Positions 7,201 to 11,471 of a stretch of 11,471 nt of DNA are shown piece after piece. Position 1 is the first letter of the stretch; each line of letters opens with the position of its first letter. The stretch lies in assembly GCA_011525095.1 (NCBI GenBank), contig WTIV01000016.1:1-11471 (forward strand), written 5' to 3'. The stretch comes from Methanobacteriota archaeon (lineage in GTDB: Archaea > Thermoplasmatota > Poseidoniia > Poseidoniales > Poseidoniaceae). The notes beneath the pieces are model-generated. The model was given only the letters and a program-made list of their open reading frames with translations. It had not been told where the DNA came from and made no database searches. A program made the position numbers and the translations under genes.

Positions 7201-10112
7201 GTAACGAATACTGTGGTGAATTCTGAACAGGTACCTTGCCGTGCTCGATTCAAAATGTCATATGTTATGTCGGCTCCTGGTGCTACACCACTGCCATTGT
7301 AGTTCCGCTTGAAATCGAATGTAGCATTTCCTTCTCTTAGGAATGTTGCAATTGCGTCGGCAGTGGAATATGCATCTGTTGCTCCTGCATTGCTAACAAC
7401 TTCATTTGTCACATTCAATACATAGGAAGTTGGCAATGAAAGATTGGTCAAATCGTCCGGAACTGTAGTTTCATAGGTTGAATTAGTTCCTGCTATAGTG
7501 TTTGCAGAGAGTGTTGACCAATCGAACCAATATTCGTATTCCTCTACCCATATTGCATCCATTAGCCCTTCTGATACTGTGTAGGTATGGGTGTCGTTAG
7601 TCCTTGCAAGTACAAGGCTTGCATCCGAATAGAACGTGATGTTAAACTGGTAAGCTGACATTGGTATCGAACCTGCTGTCAAAGGACTCGGGAAAGCCAT
7701 ATTCCAAGCAACAGTATCGTTCGAATAACTAGACGGGGCTAGGTTGGATGTGTTAGTGTATGGTATGGTAATATCACCAGAAACGTGCACTCCTGTTTCA
7801 AGACCATAAGCAGCACCGGTGTAGAAATCATATGTGTTTACTCTCCATCGATGTACGCGATTCAAATCTACAACACCGCTTGTGTTGTTAGCCCAGAACA
7901 CAATTTCGTTTAGCACGACATCATCAGTAGGATCAAATGGATCGAATGGCGAATTTAGGCAGTTAGTGAACCAGAATTCTTGCTGACACTCGTCTCCATC
8001 AATCATCCCTCCGCCGTCTGTATCTGGATTTCTCCAATCAGTTCCGGTTGTGTTTTCAACCGCGTCTGGAATACCGTCACCATCGAAATCATCAGGGAAT
8101 ATATCGTCTTGAGGATTGTTTTCGGGGTTTGTCGAGTCGAAATATTCCTGCCTATCAATTACTCCTCCGCTGTCTGAATCAGAATCATTTGCATCTGTAA
8201 TCCAAATATCTTGGCTACCATTTGTAATTCCAATCCATGAATTATCGCAACCAGTGGTTTCTTCGAAGTAATTATTCAACCCATCAAGGTCGTCGTCCAG
8301 TGAGTTAGTACACGGTTCAAGTGGATCAGTCCCGCCATTAATTTCATCGAAGTCATCTTCTCCATCACCATCTGAATCAACTAAGGTTGGATTTGAGAAA
8401 AATCCAAACACACCAAGAGTTTCTTCCCAATCTGCAAGCCCGTCACCATCAGAGTCTGAATAATCATCATCACAATAGTTCGGGAATGAACCTCCCGCAA
8501 TGTCATGACACCATGAGTTGTTCCAACTTTCTGCAGTAGTAACTCCTGACGGTGGAGCAGGTGATACAAATTGTAAAACATTGTTGACTTGTGATGAGTA
8601 TGAGAATTGGGTGTAAGTTCCTGAATTATTGTAGAATCCAATTCCACCACCCGGGCTGAACCCAGAACCATCTACCAATGTCAATTGGCTTGAACCAGAG
8701 TTCCATGTTACGATTGTTCCAACGAAATTGATCAATGAATCACATGGATCTGTTCCGTGGCTCACATTGGACTCATCGCCGTCGTTTATTCCGCCAAAGT
8801 CAGTATCTGCAACGTTCCACAGTGTGCAAGACAAGTTCTCTTGCCAGTTCTCAAGACCGTCGTTGTCAAAGTCTCCAGAATCCTCTCTTCGTGTTGGGTC
8901 TGTTTCATTTGTGTCAACAACACCGTTCCCGTTTTTATCTTCATCACCGTCATCAAACGCATCCCCGTCTGTATTGTTATTGCGAGGATCGCTTGCTTGT
9001 GCAGGAGAGCCATACTGACCATTGACTTCAACGCCGTCGTTGATTCCATCATTGTCAGTGTCAGAATTTGTTGGATCAGTTAACAATGTCAATGCTTCAT
9101 GTGAATCGTTTAAACCATCGTTGTCTGTATCCGCATCATTGGGATTAGTGCTTGTGATACCGTCTGTTTCTGCAGTCAGGGAGGCACATCCACCTGGTCC
9201 TATTCCAAGGTGAGGAGAACAAGGCGTGGTTGTTTCTGTGAAAGAGCCATCAGGACCTGGCCTGTAACATGGTTGTCCTCCACAAGTTGTTGTCCATGAA
9301 GGATTGATGTATTCGTAGAGGTTGATCAAGCCGTCGCCATCCGGGTCGCCATTTGCACCATCTGCGTTGGAGGGAGATGTTGCATCTAGTCCGTTGGAAG
9401 CTTCCCAACCGTCTGGCATACCGTCACCATCTGTATCCCATCCGTTTACATCCTCGTCCGCAACACCATCTCCATCATCATCATTAGAGGAGCAATCAGC
9501 ATCGCCATCGAAGTCATTGTCAGCAGAATCAACCATACCGTCTTTGTCGTTATCGAACCCGTCGGTGCAGATGTTTCCTACAGGGTCTTCATCACACAAG
9601 ATGATACTGCCTGTTCCGTCTGAACCAGCATCACCGCATGCAAGTTGGTTGTACTGCATAGCGTTCTCTTCATCCCAATCTTTGACTGGTACAGTACCAT
9701 TCCACCAAACGCCATTGTCCAATACAGTGGAGGTTGAACTCAAGTCCCAATTTGATGGCTGTTTGTAGTTGTATTCCTGAAGGTTAGAGAAACCATCACC
9801 GTCTGGATCTCCGATAGCACCATCATTATTTGATGCTGAAAGCGGGTCCAATCCGTATTGCCATTCCCATCCATCTGGAAGTTGGTCATTGTCTGAATCC
9901 CAATCGTTAGGTTGGGTGTTAATCAGATATTCGAGCCCGTAAGTCAGACCGTCTCCATCTTGGTCTGTTGAAGCGAGGGCCGCGTAAGATACGAATTCGA
10001 TAGATGCGAGGGTAGAAAACAACATCAATGCTGCTAAGCACATCGATTTCACTTTCTGATTATCTAATTCTCTGATTAGTTTTGGTCGCGCTGACGATTG
10101 GATGGAGGACAT
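1230..10112 (-). CDS. Giant membrane-anchored surface protein: TSP3 calcium repeats, degenerate transglutaminase domain, ~16 Ig-like repeats, DUF4129-like tail
   Basis: An uninterrupted frame encodes about 2,960 residues. Order from the N-terminus: a positively charged n-region (R, K, R, K within residues 9-22), a hydrophobic core (about 25-45) and likely cleavage after A-L-A (about 45-47); an Asp-rich calcium-binding array (50-731); a transglutaminase-like domain (915-1032); about 16 beta-sandwich repeats of 100-120 residues (1048-2803), with a Pro/Ser-rich hinge near 1592-1608; a membrane helix (2821-2840) followed by K-R-R; and a 120-residue cytoplasmic tail resembling DUF4129. Dozens of N-X-S/T sequons mark a glycosylated exterior. 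The likely role is cell-surface adhesion, anchoring or envelope organisation (inference). Transglutaminase plus DUF4129 is a known pairing, as in TgpA-type proteins, but the size here is exceptional. Start choice: ATG 10112 places the signal peptide normally. ATG 10178 or TTG 10184 would add a 22-24-residue hydrophobic extension. ATG 10043 would remove the charged n-region. None has a clear Shine-Dalgarno site. Confidence 0.9.
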   Translation of the reverse strand: MSSIQSSARPKLIRELDNQKVKSMCLAALMLFSTLASIEFVSYAALASTDQDGDGLTYGLEYLINTQPNDWDSDNDQLPDGWEWQYGLDPLSASNNDGAIGDPDGDGFSNLQEYNYKQPSNWDLSSTSTVLDNGVWWNGTVPVKDWDEENAMQYNQLACGDAGSDGTGSIILCDEDPVGNICTDGFDNDKDGMVDSADNDFDGDADCSSNDDDGDGVADEDVNGWDTDGDGMPDGWEASNGLDATSPSNADGANGDPDGDGLINLYEYINPSWTTTCGGQPCYRPGPDGSFTETTTPCSPHLGIGPGGCASLTAETDGITSTNPNDADTDNDGLNDSHEALTLLTDPTNSDTDNDGINDGVEVNGQYGSPAQASDPRNNNTDGDAFDDGDEDKNGNGVVDTNETDPTRREDSGDFDNDGLENWQENLSCTLWNVADTDFGGINDGDESNVSHGTDPCDSLINFVGTIVTWNSGSSQLTLVDGSGFSPGGGIGFYNNSGTYTQFSYSSQVNNVLQFVSPAPPSGVTTAESWNNSWCHDIAGGSFPNYCDDDYSDSDGDGLADWEETLGVFGFFSNPTLVDSDGDGEDDFDEINGGTDPLEPCTNSLDDDLDGLNNYFEETTGCDNSWIGITNGSQDIWITDANDSDSDSGGVIDRQEYFDSTNPENNPQDDIFPDDFDGDGIPDAVENTTGTDWRNPDTDGGGMIDGDECQQEFWFTNCLNSPFDPFDPTDDVVLNEIVFWANNTSGVVDLNRVHRWRVNTYDFYTGAAYGLETGVHVSGDITIPYTNTSNLAPSSYSNDTVAWNMAFPSPLTAGSIPMSAYQFNITFYSDASLVLARTNDTHTYTVSEGLMDAIWVEEYEYWFDWSTLSANTIAGTNSTYETTVPDDLTNLSLPTSYVLNVTNEVVSNAGATDAYSTADAIATFLREGNATFDFKRNYNGSGVAPGADITYDILNRARQGTCSEFTTVFVTMARLAGLPARFVSGYAGGSWTGNGYEVYGSDLSQWGEVRLEMTAGSGGDDLGWIPFEACPDPEEIEVVNLTWTPTTFDRDGSQEVTVSGTLQYVENGTAIPNIDLFGYVVDVLDVANIPGSAASGSNIFGTVLTDSNGNFSINGTMPEPAAPGYASIVLETLRNGYVGNDGLDLGVFINITDDSIVTHDSPAQIDQPILGAGATTVLSGKLLFENNNTNGSGELGDLDVWLEFTSSEDGLTNLTGDVADDGTWTMNVTLSEFETKTNLSATLGFSGWQDTSQTVGGPQFHLRPSSRSLTLDIRDAPNLTAVIEGPGSNNSILQIDEVVYINGTAQSFGASPTSLSGNLSFGMRELNGGGTFVELFNQSVNGAFTISHVLDVNTTFVKAGDVELELIFYPDNLDATDSLNTSGTEWFLQGLLFFDLLANSQLRGQDVGIIVQVSDHLGGQLDLNLTGNFTFDFDGSTVNTTTDPGSSTLSPTFATNSNLAAGDYTFDMSFDGNEFFLSSSNSTTLRIMGTVDVTVSVIDDWTYLGNTTWLIGDITDDVLGTSVLGNDSRIIAQLVTPEGLVFDLANGMLNNTTGSYNLSITAPTVIPSGVYDVEVLVDFDSVAQPGGPYYIWVDSSTPPSPPSVPSTTWGIESEVRLDAQPSIDLIAQINGTAELTVKVTDIADGSNVTGSTVNYIMDYGGSNISIGSATSGADGNATFSWTVTGFDPGQYVLRMEVADDISSPKIASATRHYGNFTEINVTVQVPSNIRVDSIPSTITAGVNFQVIGQVEDGDNASRNLTTAVALEMFWLDNPNEKLINGVYTSVNGSFNLSVPTDVLNNGTLRGNRELIISVVEDSSPFYLTDTSNHSILVQGVTVFESVQPLNPIIVNRGEQVNITSQLVESSNMFQTLGGYTVDVRFDATWLPSNTTDAQGRTNFTYVVPFDQPLGLITISIFYNGSFDLLSTQRNLSTVTIRSTTVMVVDPITANPIAGESFIITGSIASDNGSALQLRNGDPLAANVLFTINDDASGFTLSDGVIQADGTWSATIALSSGFAAGTHVAQAQYIPSVNFYSGSSANQSFDSRGYTVLTFVKPTLDGVNQPSLNDRTDRGDDVNARLLLIDNTGAAVSGVQVSVVINGTSVSAVGPTDASGVVDLNLTVPFDALVGFHDLNAEFVGTPGTTGLVGDNATVRFVVLGETNISITESSATITAGDTLYVNGTLVDDLGLPLQIDGVDSIAVVYLLIDGVPVSSVQSNASDGMFMFAWNTPQNIEAGLHNIQVRFNGGRDWVDPIGEGDSANPDFYKPSSASENFSVAVPTEIVLITQGGQVDREDTLSVQGRLIDIVDNPLEGQTIEIWLGGIFLTNVTTDATGQFNAVHPVPADATLGPVLLETRFIGSAGYLPSQNSGTWNIFSKIYVEVNVETPLAVEEITTIDGFVGDNLLNPLEGMSVVLSIEGITIGNATTDSNGNFSLVWQVPNIFEDGEHVVDAIVPAQGWYRSGQGNATFFLAHRTGMTFDIADNDATRDDFWEVSGTLYDLDTALNDGLPGETIIISIDGVQVATTVTSATGEFSASIRADSSYDRGNHVMLLSFEGSPGHLPVSSDKTVVVWADVNVQIDSTNSYVVRGDGIEHRIELTGTVTEIGGQGVSIDNAELILGNGLNCESGATEARCINIESVIWNGGTFTVIATAPSWMQAGQTQLNLESISNSSLYLRSGNAWSDSMSIRIELETPFDVDIEPIIENEQEVVSGEITLIAKDTELGVEGIAITIYLENASNGRLDEVVVVTDSDGVAEFEFNSEPPYGDASEYGELTLKMSIGSNFILADESMQNFNTQFNAGVQPDYTYEGEGDTIPWWLYVVAVLVIAAAGAFIVMKRRSEDAGKELAEIFSYTAELLAAGDSMREAIFQCYESMVHVLMGRGFLRRDFETVREFEMAIRAALPNLSEESLTALDGIFEEARYSRHEMREMDKAKAQEALTRVVAEIKNIGNIPSR
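1233..1655 (-). other. C-terminal membrane helix and cytoplasmic DUF4129-like domain
   Basis: The helix W-W-L-Y-V-V-A-V-L-V-I-A-A-A-G-A-F-I-V-M (2821-2840) is followed by K-R-R, which by the positive-inside rule places the C-terminus in the cytoplasm. The tail (about 2849-2945) reads R-E-A-I-F-Q-C-Y-E-S-M, then F-E-T-V-R-E-F, then A-L-P-N-L-S-E-E-S-L and E-E-A-R-Y-S. This is the helical pattern of DUF4129: x-A-I-x-x-x-Y-x-x-(L/M), T-x-R-E-F and F-E-x-A-R-Y-S. In known DUF4129 proteins the domain sits beside a transglutaminase domain, and the genes often lie near MoxR-type ATPase and DUF58 genes. None of those is in this window. Confidence 0.75.
1705..6970 (-). repeat. Tandem Ig-like / carboxypeptidase-regulatory-like beta-sandwich repeats (about 16, protein level)
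   Basis: Residues about 1048-2803 contain divergent repeats of 100-120 residues. A typical unit has a V-x-G-T/R-L strand, D-x-x-x-x-P-L-x-G after it, a T-T-D-x-x-G-N/Q-F turn, a G-x-H/Y-x-(I/V/L) strand and an aromatic-x-x-S ending. The clearest units are about positions 2750-3300 of the window. I counted about 16 by eye, and boundaries in the central part are uncertain. Only two cysteines occur in the whole region (C2628 and C2637). This suits extended stalk or adhesin architecture. The repeats are too diverged at DNA level to be recent duplications. Confidence 0.75.
7017..7379 (-). other. Transglutaminase-like domain with degenerate catalytic triad
   Basis: Residues about 915-1032 of the giant protein follow the transglutaminase-core pattern: an A-D-A-I-A-T-F-L helix, then G-T-C-S-E-F around C962, then M-A-R-L-A-G-L-P-A-R-F-V-S-G-Y, then W-G-E-V and finally G-W-I-P-F-E. 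In active members the usual H-A-W-x-E-V and W-x-x-F-D-P supply the His and Asp. Here the aligned residues are S1004 (in S-Q-W-G-E-V) and E1028 (in P-F-E-A-C). There is no histidine from C962 to the start of the Ig-like region, so the domain probably lacks amide-transfer or protease activity. Confidence 0.8.
7920..9965 (-). repeat. TSP3-like calcium-binding repeat array (protein level)
   Basis: About residues 50-731 of the giant protein carry repeated D-x-D-x-D-G-x-x-D loops such as D-Q-D-G-D-G-L, D-T-D-G-D-G-M-P-D and D-S-D-G-D-G-E-D-D. These are typical of thrombospondin type 3 / EF-hand-like calcium loops in exported proteins. Two longer units, at about 70-114 and 226-268, share P-D-G-W-E, G-L-D and G-D-P-D-G-D-G ... 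N-L-x-E-Y. Most cysteines of the ectodomain lie in this array, often spaced as pairs, which suggests disulfides. A Ser/Gly/Asn-rich segment without Asp loops interrupts the array at about 458-548. Binding Ca2+ would stiffen the stalk. Metal binding is inferred from the motif. Confidence 0.85.
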
Positions 10113-10187
10113 ACGCACGGCTAACACCAAGTCTACGGTTACCACAAAGGCTCTTAAGGCAAATGGAGCGATGTTCATACACAATTT

Positions 10188-10233
10188 GGTTTAATTCCCC
10201 CCTTAAGGGGGGAAATAATTGGGAAATTAAACC
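10188..10233 (-). repeat. Nested inverted repeats with competing hairpins between the two surface-protein genes
   Basis: Positions 10195-10214 form a perfect 20-bp palindrome: TT, six C, TTAA, six G, AA. The stem extends to 10191-10218 with one A-A mismatch. The left arm 10188-10200 also matches, at 12 of 13 positions, the reverse complement of 10221-10233, directly after the stop of the upstream gene. The same strand can therefore pair with either of two partners. No U-run follows on either strand, so an ordinary U-tract terminator is not supported. It could be an attenuator, an RNA-processing or stability element, or a protein-binding palindrome. Confidence 0.75.
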
Positions 10234-11471
10234 TCAAAGGTTTTCCAAATCATCCAGTAATTCCAAGTCATCTTCCATATCGAAATCATCCTCAGAAGTA
10301 ACCAAATCTGGAATATCTTCTAATTCCATTCCAACGGACTCGAATGTTGCATCTTCCTTTTCGTAAAGTGCAACCTCTCTAGCGGAGTTTTGACCTCTCC
10401 TGTAAACCGCAAGGAAGACTACTAGGATGATACCGACGTATAATCCAATTACCTGCGGACTGTCGAAGTTGAGGGCTGAATTTACAACGCAATCAAATCC
10501 TTCACAACTGGTTGTAAACTTGAATTGTGGACTCTGTTTCAACTGCGATGTACTAATCTCGTTGTCGACAGGCTCAACAGACAAAACAACAACAACATCC
10601 TCACCAGGAACAACATCATCGGCTGCTGTCAAAATCATAGTGAACTCGCTGGTGGAGAAAGGTTCAATCTTGAGCAGAATTGTATTTCCTGACTGAGAAG
10701 AACCGCTAGTAGTAAATCCGGCCGCCCATCCATCAGGTAAAGTCTCAGCAGAGATGATAACATCCAAGAGGATGTTGTTTGCGTTCTCCACTCTAAATTC
10801 GAAGTCTTTCTTTTCATTTGGTAGGAACGGACTTAGCTCTGTAACCCTCTCAACGAAAATGCGGCCTTGTTTGACCTCCTCTTCCACTTCTATCTTGAGT
10901 GGTAAGTCGAAGTATCTTGGATCTCCTTCAGATACCTCTTCTGTAACCCTTAGGAACAGAGTATGGTTTCCAGCTAGAACTTGGTCACGCATCTTGATTT
11001 TGACTTCAATATCATCGGTTTCACCAGAACTCAATTGAATTGCGACCACGTCTGCTCCCGAATCATCTGTAATTGAGTAATCCCATGTTCCGTATGATGG
11101 GTCTCCAGTGTCCTCGTTGGTGTTCTTGTCTAGTTTACCCGGAGAAATTATTCTCCAGGTGTTATCTCCAACGGTTTCAGTACTGTCGGTTATTTCCACA
11201 ACAAACGTGACCTCTGACCCAGGGTCAACCGGACCAACTGTGCCTATTTCTTGACCGTCCGAGTCAGAAACTACCTGAGCTAAAATTCCGAAGGTTCTGT
11301 GGACTGTAAATGAAACTGAGGAGAACAACTGGTCATCACCAGCACTGTAGCAAACGATTGTGAACATTCCGATATCGACATCATCGCGGTTTGTTGGAGG
11401 GTATATATTTAGCCGGATTGGGAGGATCTCGTGAGAGCCGATGTCAGGGGTAATTGCGTACGGACCCTCTG
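10234..11471 (-). CDS. Membrane-anchored surface protein with NEW3/CARDB-like beta domains and acidic tail (5' truncated by window edge)
   Basis: The reading frame stays open past the Met at 11367 to the right edge, giving a further 34 codons that include P-D-I-G-S-H-E-I-L-P-I. That Met is therefore internal and the gene starts outside the window. About 411 residues are visible. They show at least two extracellular beta-sandwich domains of the NPCBM-associated NEW3 / CARDB kind. The second is clearest: L-P-D-G-W followed by I-E-P-F-S-T-S-E-F and V-V-P-G-E-D-V-V-V-V-L. Next come a C-E-G-F-D-C pair, a membrane helix (V-I-G-L-Y-V-G-I-I-L-V-V-F-L-A-V, about 10410-10460) and Y-R-R. The cytoplasmic tail of about 50 residues has about 20 Asp/Glu and ends D-D-L-E-L-L-D-D-L-E-N-L. 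The function is unknown. It is probably a cell-surface or envelope protein, upstream of and co-oriented with the giant gene across a 121-bp gap, so the two may be co-transcribed. Confidence 0.85.
   Translation of the reverse strand, partial: EGPYAITPDIGSHEILPIRLNIYPPTNRDDVDIGMFTIVCYSAGDDQLFSSVSFTVHRTFGILAQVVSDSDGQEIGTVGPVDPGSEVTFVVEITDSTETVGDNTWRIISPGKLDKNTNEDTGDPSYGTWDYSITDDSGADVVAIQLSSGETDDIEVKIKMRDQVLAGNHTLFLRVTEEVSEGDPRYFDLPLKIEVEEEVKQGRIFVERVTELSPFLPNEKKDFEFRVENANNILLDVIISAETLPDGWAAGFTTSGSSQSGNTILLKIEPFSTSEFTMILTAADDVVPGEDVVVVLSVEPVDNEISTSQLKQSPQFKFTTSCEGFDCVVNSALNFDSPQVIGLYVGIILVVFLAVYRRGQNSAREVALYEKEDATFESVGMELEDIPDLVTSEDDFDMEDDLELLDDLENL

Noticed and set aside
8735..9083. Overlapping frames in several phases on both strands around 8728-9083
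   Set aside because: The repetitive Asp-loop coding sequence leaves stop-free shadows in many frames. Only the minus-strand frame carries domain sense across the region.
9322..9768. A 148-codon Ser/Pro-rich plus-strand frame
   Set aside because: It is the antisense of the Asp/Gly-rich calcium-loop codons, has no Shine-Dalgarno site, and lies wholly inside the better supported minus-strand gene.
7920..9965. Possible CRISPR or DNA tandem-repeat array
   Set aside because: Recurring short strings such as ccgtcaccatctg reflect D-G-D-G codons. Spacing is irregular and sequences between are coding, without the fixed repeat-spacer form.
10026..10046. A lipoprotein-type cysteine near the signal peptide (S-M-C-L-A-A-L)
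   Set aside because: The cysteine precedes the hydrophobic core, whereas a lipobox cysteine follows it. The A-L-A site further on fits ordinary signal peptidase cleavage.
10191..10218. Intrinsic transcription terminator for the upstream surface-protein gene
   Set aside because: The hairpin is strong, but no U-run follows on the minus-strand transcript, or on the plus strand. It is kept only as an inverted repeat of unknown role.

Overview
The window looks archaeal and most resembles a marine Thermoplasmatota (Marine Group II / Candidatus Poseidoniales) genome. This is inferred from the mix of genes: an XPD/Rad3-type helicase beside very long exported proteins made of Asp-rich calcium-binding repeats and Ig-like beta-sandwich repeats, with many N-X-S/T sequons. 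Coding density is very high and base composition is moderate. No marker gene such as rRNA is present, so the assignment is not proven.

Layout, left to right. Positions 1-773 (+) hold the C-terminal third or so of an XPD/Rad3/DinG-family superfamily 2 helicase whose 5' part lies outside the window. After 36 bp, a small gene at 810-1229 (+) with a good Shine-Dalgarno site encodes a 139-residue protein whose C-terminal half resembles the alpha-crystallin (Hsp20) fold. Its TAA stop touches, with no gap, the stop codon of a giant gene on the opposite strand (1230-10112, -).

The giant gene encodes about 2,960 residues: signal peptide, a long TSP3-like calcium-binding array (about residues 50-731), a transglutaminase-like domain (about 915-1032), about 16 Ig-like repeats (about 1048-2803), one membrane helix (2821-2840) and a cytoplasmic DUF4129-like domain. 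The transglutaminase domain keeps the catalytic-type Cys but has no His anywhere near the expected position, so it looks like a pseudoenzyme or a binding scaffold. A transglutaminase domain with a trailing membrane helix and DUF4129 is a known pairing in bacterial and archaeal membrane proteins. The enlarged, adhesin-like form seen here is the most notable content of the window.

Upstream of it on the same strand (10234 to the right edge, -) is the C-terminal part of a second membrane-anchored surface protein, with tandem NEW3/CARDB-like beta domains, one membrane helix and a very acidic cytoplasmic tail. The 121-bp gap between these two genes carries nested inverted repeats that could form mutually exclusive hairpins. 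The two surface genes may form one transcription unit and act together at the cell surface. The helicase and Hsp20-like genes are a separate, convergent unit. There is no gene-free stretch over 300 bases. I saw no tRNA, rRNA, CRISPR array or insertion sequence.
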